44,124 bases of DNA from an uncultured Paraglaciecola sp. (lineage in GTDB: Bacteria; Pseudomonadota; Gammaproteobacteria; Enterobacterales; Alteromonadaceae): the NCBI RefSeq assembly GCF_913020055.1, contig NZ_CAJWCF010000030.1:1-44124 (forward strand). Reading direction: 5' to 3'. The position numbers were made by a program, and so were the translations under genes. Shown here piece by piece: positions 34,359-43,314 of this stretch. The notes under the pieces were generated by a model, which worked only from the letters and a program-made list of their open reading frames with translations, did not search any database and was not told the DNA's origin. How positions within the stretch are numbered: the first letter of the stretch is position 1; each line of letters begins with the position of its first letter.

Positions 34359-36200
34359 TTAGTTTTCAGTAATCTGCCACACCGAAACTGTGCCGCTTAC
34401 TTCATTACCAATAATGACCAAGGCGTTGTCTGTTGGGCTATTGTTTGCGTCAACAAACACCATGCCTTCTGGACCACTGTCGCCTATTAAGTCACCGCCT
34501 TCAGTAAGATCTCGGTTAATTACATAATCGACAAATTTAGCATCATAAGGATTGGTTACATCATAAACAAAGATCCCACCTAAACGCTCTAATCCGATAA
34601 AAGCGTAAGTTTTATTACCTACTTGTCCGACGGTTAGCGCTTCAGGTTCAGGGCCTTTATTTGCAGAACGAGAGTCGCCCTCATTTTCATCTTTGTTGTT
34701 ATTGAAAGCACGGCCATGTATAGAAGCAGTAATACGTTCAAAGTCATCACCAGAATCAAATACGGTTAAGCCATTGCTGTCCCAGATAGTAAATGAACGG
34801 GCACCGTAGGCATAAAGTGCTTCATATTTTCCATCATTGTTACTGTCACCCAATGTTTTGGTGACAGTTAATCGTCCAAGCGGGTAGGCTGTGAAATCAA
34901 AATCTTTTGGATCATCACCGGCTATTGTTTCCAGATTAGATTCCTGTGTATATTCAAGACGTCGCCCTTGGGTTTCGTCGGTATAAGACAAACAGCCATC
35001 ATCTTCATCAAAATCTTGTCCGCCTGCAGCTAAACAAATGTCTTCATCTTGTTCGCCGTCTGCATTTAACGTATCAAAGAAATATTCTCGTGCATCACCT
35101 TCGTTTGCGGTTAATAAAAAGTGAGCGCCTTGCCACTGAAATGACGCGATAGTGTCAGGCATATAAATTCCATAAAGATTGTCATATTTGCCAAAACTCA
35201 CAAGGCCGTCTTCTATGCCATCTATCTGGTATTCGCTCCAATCTTTAAAACCAAGGCCTATCACTTTTACACTGTTGTCGGTTAAATCCACAATCGCAAT
35301 ACCGTTATTTTCTTGAAGCGTGACATAGGCCATGTCATCAGTGGTGGTGATATATTCAGGCTCTAAGTCTTGTGCAACAGTCGTTGATATTAATGTGCCA
35401 TTAATGGTGCGCCCAGCAGGATTCGGGAAGTGCATTCCCTGTGCTTCCAAATCCGCTTGTTTACCGTTGTAGCCAGTGAAGTCTAAATTGATAGATGTGT
35501 CGCTGGGTATACCATCAACGAATTCGATAACCGAAATCGAACCTTCTGGATCAATATTGTAATCGCCACTTGGCTCACCTTCATTCGCCGTCAATACTTT
35601 ACTGCCATCTGGTGTGAAGGTGACCATATCGGGTAAATTGCCTACTTCTACCGCTTTTACAAAAGTGGGGGAAGAGTTGTTTAGGCCGTTGTAGAACATT
35701 ACCAAACTATTTGTGGCTTTATCTTTGGCCGGTATGGCTACAGCCATCCAGTCTCCTGAAACTGCAATGCTGGTTGGGCCCGCTAATACCACGCCATTTT
35801 GTACTATAGGCATTACAAGAGCAGTGGATGATAGGTTTTCATTGGACAATGGATTGGCCATGGCTTCTTGGGGCAAAGATGAAGCATCAATTATTTCAAT
35901 CGTTGGCTCATCAGCTGCGCTATTGATTGCATAAATAGTGTTTGACGCTGGGTGGAATTGAACAATTTCCGCAGCGCCTTCAGGGTTGTTGGGATTGAGT
36001 TGAATACGGCCAATCAAGCTTAGGCTGATACCTGCATTGGCATCTTGACCATCACTACCATTTGTCCCAGCAGTACCTTCTAGACCTTGTGGACCAAGCG
36101 TACCAGGCTTGCCATCATCACCTTCTAAAAAACAACCGGTTAAAGACAAGTTCATTGCTAAAGCAAGGGCTGAGTATTGCGCGTATTTGATTGCCTGCAT
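34359..36200 (-). CDS. choice-of-anchor I family lipoprotein, beta-propeller-like
   Basis: A 613-residue lipoprotein. The signal ends in the ideal lipobox LTGC (Cys22), followed by a short collagen-like Gly-x-y tract (GKPGTLGPQGLEGTAGTNGSDG) and a large domain of repeated strands with family landmarks (VTFTPDGSKVLTANEGEPS, FLLTANEGDAREYF, EPEALTVGQVGNKTYAFIGLERLGG, DSGPEGMVF). Choice-of-anchor I proteins are surface or exported proteins often misnamed alkaline phosphatase; activity is unproven. The ATG at 36198-36200 was chosen for its AGGA site and clean signal; a longer frame adds 25 unlikely residues. Low Cys, highly acidic, as expected outside the cell. Confidence 0.85.
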   Translation of the reverse strand: MQAIKYAQYSALALAMNLSLTGCFLEGDDGKPGTLGPQGLEGTAGTNGSDGQDANAGISLSLIGRIQLNPNNPEGAAEIVQFHPASNTIYAINSAADEPTIEIIDASSLPQEAMANPLSNENLSSTALVMPIVQNGVVLAGPTSIAVSGDWMAVAIPAKDKATNSLVMFYNGLNNSSPTFVKAVEVGNLPDMVTFTPDGSKVLTANEGEPSGDYNIDPEGSISVIEFVDGIPSDTSINLDFTGYNGKQADLEAQGMHFPNPAGRTINGTLISTTVAQDLEPEYITTTDDMAYVTLQENNGIAIVDLTDNSVKVIGLGFKDWSEYQIDGIEDGLVSFGKYDNLYGIYMPDTIASFQWQGAHFLLTANEGDAREYFFDTLNADGEQDEDICLAAGGQDFDEDDGCLSYTDETQGRRLEYTQESNLETIAGDDPKDFDFTAYPLGRLTVTKTLGDSNNDGKYEALYAYGARSFTIWDSNGLTVFDSGDDFERITASIHGRAFNNNKDENEGDSRSANKGPEPEALTVGQVGNKTYAFIGLERLGGIFVYDVTNPYDAKFVDYVINRDLTEGGDLIGDSGPEGMVFVDANNSPTDNALVIIGNEVSGTVSVWQITEN

Positions 36201-36292
36201 CGTATTTTTTCCTGGATATGCCATTAGATTGAAAGCAGCATATGTAAATACGATGACAGTTATGTGATGGGACAATGACAGCTTTATGACAT

Positions 36293-37036
36293 TTACAAAA
36301 ACAAACTTCTATTTAATCCAGTTAACATTTCTGCTGAAGGTTGGTGTTTAAGCTGAATAAATTCAATGAGTTGTGCAGCAGGTTCGCAATACAAGATATC
36401 TAAGGCAAGTCTATTATTTCCATACAAGCCACGATGGATCATATTGGCAGAGAACAACAAAATATCCCCTAGTTGTAATGGTACTTCCTTGCCGCGAGTT
36501 AAAGGTTCGCTATTTTTGTGACCGTTTTGTTCCAGTCTGATTTGCACCTCTTCCTCACTATCCCAGTTTATATGGGAGCTAGGTATTAGCTCGACCCCAG
36601 GATCGGTGGTAAGAGGAATTCTAACGTGTAACACTTCTGGCCCTGCTAGGGCTAATTTCTGCTCTGCAACAGAAAGATGATATTGCGGGTCGCGATGCCA
36701 ATAGTTGGCTTGGTTGGAGTGGTATGGGTCGAAGAAAAGTTGTGATCCCATAAAAAGAGGATTAGGAATAACCTGTTTGACTGCGTTTAGTAATTGACTG
36801 TTGCTGATCAGTTTAAATATCACTAGTCGTTGTTCGTCAGTTAAATATTGGCCAGAGGTTAAGCCTGAACTATTGATGGCTTTAGCTTGAAAAAACGCCT
36901 GATTATCCCTGAGCCATGCTTGGTGGAAAACCTCAACAACCTGTCTAATCGATTTCAGGGCTGTAGGCTCAAAAAAGTGGGGTGATTTTACAAAGCCATT
37001 TTTGCTGAACTGTGGATGGATTGGTTTAGCAATCAT
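36293..37036 (-). CDS. phytanoyl-CoA dioxygenase (PhyH) family protein
   Basis: A 247-residue Fe(II)/2-oxoglutarate oxygenase-type protein. The facial triad appears as HRD in NYWHRDPQYH (His and Asp) and a distal His in NMIHRGLYGNNRLALDILY, which also contains the Arg that binds 2-oxoglutarate. Family members hydroxylate lipids, ectoine or small metabolites; the substrate here is unknown. Its start overlaps the RidA stop by one base (TAATG), so it is translated with an exported RidA, although it has no signal peptide itself. Confidence 0.85.
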   Translation of the reverse strand: MIAKPIHPQFSKNGFVKSPHFFEPTALKSIRQVVEVFHQAWLRDNQAFFQAKAINSSGLTSGQYLTDEQRLVIFKLISNSQLLNAVKQVIPNPLFMGSQLFFDPYHSNQANYWHRDPQYHLSVAEQKLALAGPEVLHVRIPLTTDPGVELIPSSHINWDSEEEVQIRLEQNGHKNSEPLTRGKEVPLQLGDILLFSANMIHRGLYGNNRLALDILYCEPAAQLIEFIQLKHQPSAEMLTGLNRSLFL

Positions 37037-37503
37037 TAATTACTAAAGGCGCCAATACATTCCACTTCAACACGAGCATTCAGGGCTAAACCATTTGTAG
37101 CAAAAGCACTGCGCGCAGGAAAATGTTTAGGGAAATACTCTTTATAGACTTTATTAAAAGTGGCCCACTCTTTTATGTCTGCCAACATAACTGTGCATTT
37201 CACCAAGTCGTTCATGCTTAAATTATGGCGAGCTAAACTGCTTTTAATATTATCCATAGTTTGTTTGGTTTCATTTTTAATCCCGCCTTCAATCAGCTTG
37301 CTGGAATTCGGTAGGGTGCCTATTTCACCGGATAAAAATAACAAATCGCCTACCCGCACTGCATTTGAAAATGGATAGTTGTTATCAATATTCCGCTGTG
37401 ATGAAAAGTATTCGATTTGCTCGCCGAACGTTTGCTGCGAAACAAAGAGGCTGATCAATACAGGGAATAAGCATGTTGTTAATCGAAAATTAGTCAGTTT
37501 CAT
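37036..37503 (-). CDS. RidA/YjgF family protein with signal peptide
   Basis: A 155-residue member of the Rid family. An N-terminal signal (about residues 1-27, ending QTFGEQ) precedes the Rid fold with DLLFLSGEIG, ETKQTMDNIKSSL, DLVKCTVMLADI and the catalytic-site Arg in PARSAFATNG plus the Glu in VEVECIG. RidA deaminates reactive enamine/imine intermediates in the cytosol; a periplasmic version cannot serve that role directly, so the substrate is uncertain. The AAGGAG site overlaps the stop of the upstream membrane protein. It is translationally coupled to the PhyH gene. Confidence 0.88.
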   Translation of the reverse strand: MKLTNFRLTTCLFPVLISLFVSQQTFGEQIEYFSSQRNIDNNYPFSNAVRVGDLLFLSGEIGTLPNSSKLIEGGIKNETKQTMDNIKSSLARHNLSMNDLVKCTVMLADIKEWATFNKVYKEYFPKHFPARSAFATNGLALNARVEVECIGAFSN

Positions 37504-37512
37504 TATGTCTCC

Positions 37513-38064
37513 TTAGAGGGGGGTATTGGCTGCGACTTTTCTTTTCCGGCTTTGTATACCATAAATAATGGTATAAATAATAGTGGCCGCTATGAACCCA
37601 AAAGCACTCCATTTTATAGCAGTTACATACCCTGCTAAATCTGCGATGTTAGAATGTTTATTAGGATAGGAGCTAAGTAAATAGATTAACAAGGAGTTTT
37701 CAGTTAAATCAAAAAGTACTGCAATGTAAGGTATAAATATAATTTTTCTAGAGAATGGGATAGCTAGTTTTTTAAAGACCAAAGCAAAAATCAAGGCTAA
37801 TAAAGTGCCATAATAAATGGGATAGGCCAGGTCAGCGGTAAATAATCCAATTATATATCTGCTACGAATAGTTTCGCCATAACTCGTCAACATCTGATAC
37901 AGCGTGTCGTGGTTATACCAAAAGAGTAAATCTAGTGGGCCAACACTACCTGAATTAATTATGTTAGGTAGCAGATACAGTGGAAATATTAAATAGATCA
38001 CACACATAACAAGGATCAATCGAATGTGCGCGACTCTGAAGAACCAAGCAATAATATTTTCCAT
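37513..38064 (-). CDS. unrecognised polytopic membrane protein, 183 aa
   Basis: Four hydrophobic segments are visible (about residues 12-34, 70-95, 105-128 and 140-165), with a basic C-terminal tail (SRKRKV). A conserved-looking acidic residue pair sits in FDLTENSLLIYLL. I do not recognise the family. It heads the minus-strand run membrane protein, RidA, PhyH, with 9 nt to RidA, so they are likely co-expressed. The ribosome site is weak. Confidence 0.7.
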   Translation of the reverse strand: MENIIAWFFRVAHIRLILVMCVIYLIFPLYLLPNIINSGSVGPLDLLFWYNHDTLYQMLTSYGETIRSRYIIGLFTADLAYPIYYGTLLALIFALVFKKLAIPFSRKIIFIPYIAVLFDLTENSLLIYLLSSYPNKHSNIADLAGYVTAIKWSAFGFIAATIIYTIIYGIQSRKRKVAANTPL

Positions 38065-38202
38065 AACAGGCTACTACCTAAGATGATGAATTCCTTATTG
38101 CCTATCATCTATCTAAACGCTATGAAAAATCTAGAGGAGGATGCTTTTTAATCACTATTTAGTGCGACATTGTTGCTGCCAGAGTCTGCCTAAGTCATTA
38201 AT

Positions 38203-38559
38203 TTACAAGCTCACACTTAAATAAGTCAGCATGCTAACAGTTAAAAACGCTATCCACGATAGATGTTTGCCTTTGGTAAAAAATGCCGCCATTGCAGCAC
38301 TGATAAAGGAGATAGTAGCGATAGAATACAAAAATAACGTAGAGTGGTTATTATCAAATTGAAGCACTGCAGCTAAGCCAAACCAAGTAATAGAGGTAAT
38401 ATGCCAAGTAAATCTCAGGGTGTTTTTAGTAAACTCGTCACTGCCCAATAACTCAGGCAGATTGTCTCTACGAAACAAACGAATAAGAATATATTTTTCA
38501 CCTAAATACGAATGGGCAATGCCTGTAAGAAACACAATAATGGCCGCTGCTGTTAGCAT
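38203..38559 (-). CDS. small four-helix membrane protein downstream of cydB
   Basis: A 118-residue protein with about four transmembrane segments (MLTAAAIIVFLTGIAHSYLG; ITWFGLAAVLQF; TLFLYSIATISFISAAMAAFF; WIAFLTVSMLTYLSVSL). The ATG at 38557-38559 has GAGGG 7 nt upstream and starts 12 nt after the cydB stop; a longer frame that runs inside cydB is spurious. The position matches accessory subunits of bd oxidases, but it is not CydX (too long) and has no YbgE signature. It may instead be an unrelated membrane protein. His16 and the LGEKYILIRL loop are notable. Confidence 0.7.
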   Translation of the reverse strand: MLTAAAIIVFLTGIAHSYLGEKYILIRLFRRDNLPELLGSDEFTKNTLRFTWHITSITWFGLAAVLQFDNNHSTLFLYSIATISFISAAMAAFFTKGKHLSWIAFLTVSMLTYLSVSL

Positions 38560-38570
38560 CTTAAAACCCT

Positions 38571-39569
38571 CTAGTAGTACTTTAAGTCCTGCACTTTGCC
38601 CCAAAACACCCGATACGAAAATAGAGTGTAAGCCAAAATACAGGGGATAACGATTACTGCGCCATACAAAATAAATCGCAATGATTCTGGGGCACTGGCA
38701 GCTTGCCAAATAGTCACCTTGCCAGGCACAACATAAGGGTAAAAACTAAAGGCTAAGCCACAAAAACAAAACACGTAGATCACCACCGTTATCAGGAAGG
38801 GTAGCCAACAACCACTGTCATCTTTTAGAGGTAATTGTTTTAGCACTAAATGCCCAATGTAAAATAAAGTAAAACAAACGAATGGCACAATCACCATAAA
38901 ATAGGCGAAAGGTGCGGTGGTCCAGCGCTCAAATACAAATTGATTGATCAGTGGATTCACAATACACACGGCTAATATTCCAACAAAGCTGATTTTTCCT
39001 GTGACCTTAGCCCATTGTAGAGCGCGTAATTGTAAGTCGTCTGAGGTTTTTAAAATCAACCAAGTACTGCCAATTAACGCGTAGGCACAAGTAACACCTA
39101 ATGCGCTTAATATAGAAAACAGATAAGCGGTGGCAGACGTTTCAAAACCCATCACAAAACTGCCCAACATATATCCCTGACTAGCCGAGGCTATACACGA
39201 ACCGAGTTTAAATATTTGGTTCCAGCGGTGTTTATTGACTTGTGCCACTTTAGCTCGAAAATCGAATGCGACCCCCCTGAGTATCAGCCCAACTAACATG
39301 ATGGCTGATGGGATATACAAGGCTTTTAGGATGACATTGTGCGCCGTTGGAAAGGCTATCAATAATAAACCTACCGCCAAGACTAACCATGTTTCATTGG
39401 CATCCCAAAAGGGGCCGATAGAGGCGATCATTTGGTCTGCTTGATGATCATTGTTAAGGGGTAACAATATGCCAACACCCAAGTCGTAGCCGTCTAAAAT
39501 CGCATAAACAATAATAGACAAAGCCATAAGTCCAGCAAAAATAACCGGTAAGTTAACGTCTGCAATCAT
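38571..39569 (-). CDS. cydB: cytochrome bd-type quinol oxidase subunit II (CioB-like)
   Basis: A 332-residue membrane protein with about eight transmembrane helices. The opening IFAGLMALSIIVYAILDGYDLGVGILLPL and GPFWDANETWLVLAVGLLLIAFP are the CydB signatures, including the acidic residue of the quinol oxidase interface. It is clearly shorter than E. coli CydB (379) and like the cyanide-insensitive oxidase CioB. It overlaps cydA by 4 nt (ATGA), so subunits are made together. A small membrane protein follows. Confidence 0.93.
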   Translation of the reverse strand: MIADVNLPVIFAGLMALSIIVYAILDGYDLGVGILLPLNNDHQADQMIASIGPFWDANETWLVLAVGLLLIAFPTAHNVILKALYIPSAIMLVGLILRGVAFDFRAKVAQVNKHRWNQIFKLGSCIASASQGYMLGSFVMGFETSATAYLFSILSALGVTCAYALIGSTWLILKTSDDLQLRALQWAKVTGKISFVGILAVCIVNPLINQFVFERWTTAPFAYFMVIVPFVCFTLFYIGHLVLKQLPLKDDSGCWLPFLITVVIYVFCFCGLAFSFYPYVVPGKVTIWQAASAPESLRFILYGAVIVIPCILAYTLFSYRVFWGKVQDLKYY

Positions 39570-40945
39570 GTTAATTCTCCGGCAGTGTTGTTGAGTGTTT
39601 TGGTAAAATGTTTTTGTTGTAGTCGTTCTTGCGGTTGGATTTCTTCTATCTCAACCGCTCTTCGCGCCATCAAAAACAGGGTGTGCAAATAGGCAATTAA
39701 CAAAGCAACATAGACTGATAGATACAAAATAAAGGTAAACATCACGTTTTCAGGAGCAATGTCGGTGACTGCGTCTGAGGTTTTTAACAGGCCTGACACT
39801 AAATAAGGTTGACGGCCAATTTCTGTTACATACCAGCCCGCAAGGGTGGCTATCCAACCAGAAAAACTCATGCCAATCAGGCTATATAACATTCTTTTAC
39901 TTAAGTGTTTGTGACGGACTAATTTGAAGCTAGTGAGCCAAGCGACGACCAGCATCAACAAACCAATGCCTACCATAATACGAAACCCATAAAATACCGG
40001 TTTAACCGGTGGATGTTCGCCAATAAAATCATTTAAACCTTGTACTTCTCCTTCTGGATCGTGCTTTAAAATGATGCTGGTGAGGTTAGGAATAGCCAGT
40101 TCAAAATGGTTGCTGCGAGTTTTTTCATCTGGTATTGCAAACACCAACATAGGCACCGCTTTTTGTGTATCCCAAATGCCTTCCATTGCCGCGACTTTTT
40201 GTGGCTGATGTTCTAGCGTATTTAAACCATGTAAGTCGCCGACAAATATTTGCAAAGGCACCAGTAGGGCAGCAACAAAAACAGCTGTTTTTAACGCTAG
40301 GCGAGGGGCTTTTTTATTGTCTCCTCTGGTAATTCGGTAGGCAGAGATTCCCGCGATTAAAAATGATGCGGTTAACGCAGACGCTAACAACACATGAGCC
40401 AAACGGTAAGGAAATGAAGGGTTAAAAATGATTGCCCACCAATCTACTGCGTGCGCTACGCCGTCACGCATTTCAAACCCCGTGGGAGTTTGCATCCAAG
40501 AGTTAAGGGCAATAATCCAAAAAGCCGAGAGGGTTGTGCCTATCGCCACTAATAAGGTGGCCAAAGTATGTAACCAGCTAGGTACACGGTGCATGCCAAA
40601 TAACATCACACCTAAGAAGGTCGCTTCTAAAAAGAAGGCTGTAAGCACTTCATAACCTAAAAGTGGCCCAGCAATATTGCCGACTGTCTCCATATAGCCC
40701 GGCCAATTGGTACCAAATTGGAACGACATGGTAATACCGCTCACCACACCCAATGCAAACGTAAGCGCGAATACTTTGACCCAAAAACGGTAGATACGCA
40801 TCCACACCGGGTGCCCGCTGAGATTAAAACGTAATTTGAAATAAAATAAAAACCAACCCAGCGCTATGCTGATGCTGGGGAATAAAATGTGGAAACTGAT
40901 GTTGGTCGCAAATTGCAGGCGAGACAACAGGAAGACGTCATCCAT
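39566..40945 (-). CDS. cydA: cytochrome bd-type quinol oxidase subunit I (CioA-like, short Q-loop)
   Basis: A 459-residue subunit carrying the haems b558, b595 and d and the quinol site. Starting at the ATG 40943-40945, which has GAGG 6 nt upstream, places the b595 ligand at His19 (RLQFATNISFHILFPSI), as in E. coli; a start four codons earlier has no ribosome site. GRQPYLVSGLLKTSDA and the FAIPDEKTRSNHFELAIPNLTS region are typical. The length and the missing long Q-loop place it with CioA oxidases that tolerate cyanide/sulfide. It follows the GbsR regulator by 65 nt on the same strand. Confidence 0.94.
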   Translation of the reverse strand: MDDVFLLSRLQFATNISFHILFPSISIALGWFLFYFKLRFNLSGHPVWMRIYRFWVKVFALTFALGVVSGITMSFQFGTNWPGYMETVGNIAGPLLGYEVLTAFFLEATFLGVMLFGMHRVPSWLHTLATLLVAIGTTLSAFWIIALNSWMQTPTGFEMRDGVAHAVDWWAIIFNPSFPYRLAHVLLASALTASFLIAGISAYRITRGDNKKAPRLALKTAVFVAALLVPLQIFVGDLHGLNTLEHQPQKVAAMEGIWDTQKAVPMLVFAIPDEKTRSNHFELAIPNLTSIILKHDPEGEVQGLNDFIGEHPPVKPVFYGFRIMVGIGLLMLVVAWLTSFKLVRHKHLSKRMLYSLIGMSFSGWIATLAGWYVTEIGRQPYLVSGLLKTSDAVTDIAPENVMFTFILYLSVYVALLIAYLHTLFLMARRAVEIEEIQPQERLQQKHFTKTLNNTAGELT

Positions 40946-41010
40946 AGGACACCTCATTAGTAATATTAGAGAAGTTGTTTAGTTAATCGTTTTGTATTTG
41001 GAAGAGGACG

Positions 41011-41562
41011 TTACTCGTTACTGCGTTTCAATAATTTGTCTTTCATATCCAACACTTTGCCCACACCCGAGCCTAGCTTCATCAAGGTATCGAGTTTTTC
41101 AGGACTCAAACGTTGTAACTCGCTTGACCACTTGGTTATACCTTCAAGCAAGTCATGCACTTCTTTCAGTTTCTCTTGGGCGTGTTGTTCTTCAGCGTTG
41201 GCTGGTGTATCTAGTAGGATGTCTCGTAACAAGGAAAGGGTAGGATCCATTTCTCGTTTACGGCGTTCTTCGAATACACGATTTGCCATATCCCAAATAC
41301 TGCCATTGGTTTGAAAGTATTCTTTACGATCTCCGGGTTTGTGATGCATCTGAATTAATTGCCAAGACTGCAATTCCTTCAAACCCATGCTCACATTGCC
41401 GCGAGAAATACTTAAGGCTTCTGCAATTTGATTGGCGCTAATAGGATCTTTGGTGATCACCAGTAATGCGTACATTTGCCCAACGGTGCGGTTAAATCCC
41501 CAACGACTGCCCATTTCACCAAAGTGCATAACGAAGGTTTCAATCATAGGTGTCATTTTCAT
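41011..41562 (-). CDS. GbsR/MarR family transcriptional regulator
   Basis: A 183-residue regulator of the GbsR branch. The opening IETFVMHFGEMGSRWGFNRTVGQMYALL is the GbsR hallmark; the winged helix-turn-helix is PISANQIAEALSISRGNVSMGLKELQSWQLI (about residues 40-70), and the C-terminal half is a long helical dimerisation arm. It precedes cydAB on the same strand and has a large palindrome touching its start codon, so it most likely represses itself and the oxidase operon. No ribosome site is visible before the ATG (the sequence there is the palindrome), so initiation may be weak or leaderless. Confidence 0.88.
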   Translation of the reverse strand: MKMTPMIETFVMHFGEMGSRWGFNRTVGQMYALLVITKDPISANQIAEALSISRGNVSMGLKELQSWQLIQMHHKPGDRKEYFQTNGSIWDMANRVFEERRKREMDPTLSLLRDILLDTPANAEEQHAQEKLKEVHDLLEGITKWSSELQRLSPEKLDTLMKLGSGVGKVLDMKDKLLKRSNE

Positions 41563-41565
41563 AGT

Positions 41566-41613
41566 TTAAACATTCTAAAGTTTCAGTAATTATTGAAACT
41601 TTAGAATGTTTAA
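41566..41613. promoter_or_regulatory. 48-bp perfect palindrome, probable double operator of the GbsR regulator
   Basis: Arms of 20 bp at 41566-41585 and 41594-41613 are exact inverted copies around 8 nt. Each arm contains a site that is itself nearly palindromic: AAACATTCTAAAGTTT (41568-41583) and its mirror AAACTTTAGAATGTTT (41596-41611). The centres are 28 bp apart, close to three helical turns. The nearer edge is 3 nt from the regulator ATG, a position suited to autorepression, and it could also form an mRNA hairpin hiding the ribosome site. Confidence 0.8.
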
Positions 41614-42015
41614 TGATCTAAGTCAATAACTAGATAGTCAAAAAAGGCTAGAAGACTCCTTTTTAGATAAAAATATCCATAGCGTGCGACTGAAATTATA
41701 AAATTAGGTATGCCCGATTATCGGAGTTATAAGACGTCAATAAAATTGGTTTTTCGTTGGTCTAAACAGGCTTAAACGTGCCATTTTCAGTCATTAAAAT
41801 GTTAAAAATCGAACTCGTGTTAAAGGCAGTAGAATCGGGTTTTCCCAAATTCCTATATTAAGCAGATAGAGGAGTATTAGCCAAGTCGCTCTGATGTGGT
41901 AATTGTCGAAAAATGTTGGTTAATGTTGTTTTTGAAATTAGTCTGAAAGTGCCAAAAGCAGATATTGCCGTTGAGCTTGATGAATGTTTGAATAGGTATT
42001 TGCGGACTGAGAGCG
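41614..42015. other. 402-nt intergenic region without a supported gene
   Basis: It must contain the promoter of the regulator-cyd operon next to the palindrome and the 3' end region of the binding-protein gene. Short frames exist on both strands (38 codons at 41913-42026 plus; 69 codons at 41877-42086 minus), but neither has a ribosome site or a recognisable product. No terminator hairpin was seen. Confidence 0.4.
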
Positions 42016-42894
42016 TTACTTTCTAAAACTGGTTTCAAACGTTTTATTATAATAATCAATAAAGGCAACATGACGCTTAGGGTCAATATATGAAAGATGA
42101 ATATCTAAGTAGATTCGCTCTTTTACAGCATTTTGCATTACCTTGTTAATTTTCTTCATTAACCTTTGTCCAAATTGACTATTTGAACAATAAATATGAC
42201 CATTTGCATATGTGTCAGCGCCAGCTAGTTCAACGTAACGCAACCCTATTGGGTTCTGCCGCTGTTTAAGATAATCCTGAGTTAATATTAGAAAGTCCAA
42301 GATAACGTTGACCTTACCTTCCAACAACATATCTATTGCACCAATACTGCCATGCTCAGCAGAACGCTGGTAAACCTTACCGCTGGTGTTTAAATACTGT
42401 AATTGTTGGTCAATCGCATCACCGTAAGAGCGCCCAATAACATAACCAAGTAGTGCTTTGGGATAGCGCTGCATAAAACTCAACATATCCGTTGGTGTGT
42501 TTATATCCATGTCATCGAACACTTCGTCTTGTTCTCGAACCATAAGCCGCAGTCCTTCGATTAACACTTGAGGAAATCTGCTGGCAACAGCCTGAGCATC
42601 ACGCTTAGCTGTGCGAATTTTAGTACCTGTACATACATTTGGTTCATTCAACAGTTCCCAAAAAACGCGGGAACCATTCTGAGGGCGATATTGAATTTGA
42701 TATTCTGGTAAATGAGCAAATACCAAGCGCTGAATTTCAAAACCCAATTGAATACTGGTGTACTCTTTGTAAATAGGTTCATCAGGAGCGGATGTAGAAG
42801 CCCAAATGACAGTTTGCTGCGCATAGCTTGCGGGTAAACAGATAAATAGTAAGAACGTAATTCGACTGAAAGATGTAAGTAATCTAGTTAACAT
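42016..42894 (-). CDS. periplasmic solute-binding-like protein (SBP family 3-type)
   Basis: About 292 residues. A signal peptide (LLTSFSRITFLLFICLPASYAQQ) is followed by a bilobal binding-protein-like sequence (FEIQRLVFAHLPEYQIQY; LLGYVIGRSYGDAIDQQL; GSIGAIDMLLEGKVNVILDFLI). Such stand-alone proteins are abundant in Alteromonadales and are often not linked to an ABC transporter, as here. The ligand is unknown. Two Cys residues (NVCTG; IYCSNS) might form a disulfide. The ATG at 42892-42894 was preferred over a GTG three codons upstream; neither has a strong ribosome site. Confidence 0.75.
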   Translation of the reverse strand: MLTRLLTSFSRITFLLFICLPASYAQQTVIWASTSAPDEPIYKEYTSIQLGFEIQRLVFAHLPEYQIQYRPQNGSRVFWELLNEPNVCTGTKIRTAKRDAQAVASRFPQVLIEGLRLMVREQDEVFDDMDINTPTDMLSFMQRYPKALLGYVIGRSYGDAIDQQLQYLNTSGKVYQRSAEHGSIGAIDMLLEGKVNVILDFLILTQDYLKQRQNPIGLRYVELAGADTYANGHIYCSNSQFGQRLMKKINKVMQNAVKERIYLDIHLSYIDPKRHVAFIDYYNKTFETSFRK

Positions 42895-43314
42895 GCTAAT
42901 CACTTTAGGTAAAAAAGATTCATGGATGATAGGTACCTGTCCAAAAAGATAAATTTAAAACTACAAAGTGAAGCTAGTACAAACCAATATCCGGCGGGCC
43001 ACTGCTGAAGCTCAGCATCTCAGGTAAATAGGATAAAGGTTACTATAGTCTGAACTTCTACACAGAAATTGACTTTACATGGTCTTACTCTATGTCAGAA
43101 GTCCCAATTCAACAAGGCGGCTATGATTGATAATTAAAAGTAGACACTTATGCTTGACTACTTAGACCGACATGCTTTTATGTGTGAGATAAATTGTCAG
43201 TGGAAGTCGTAAGAAAGACCGTTTAAAGTTTATGTTAATGTTAAGTTTTTCCATGATTTAATCATGCGTTCGTTATTTTATACGTCAACAAGTTACTTCG
43301 AAAAGGGCAGGCCA
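42895..43314. other. 420-nt divergent intergenic region
   Basis: No coding frame stands out. It separates the binding-protein gene and the amidohydrolase and must hold both promoters. TTGACT at about 43154 with an AT-rich hexamer 18 nt later is a weak sigma-70 candidate for the plus strand. No repeats or RNA genes were recognised. Confidence 0.3.

Noticed and set aside
38560..38709. N-terminal extension of the small membrane protein into cydB
   Set aside because: The extension is a shadow frame of cydB; the internal ATG at 38559 has a good ribosome site and starts the first helix.
41913..42026. 38-codon plus-strand frame with protein-like composition
   Set aside because: No ribosome site or promoter, it overlaps the binding-protein gene antisense, and it is too short to support.
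41877..42086. 69-codon minus-strand frame
   Set aside because: It overlaps the end of the binding-protein gene in another frame, has no ribosome site and resembles no protein.
42895..43314. Riboswitch or tRNA in the divergent gap before the amidohydrolase
   Set aside because: No cloverleaf, conserved riboswitch core or strong stem was found by eye.
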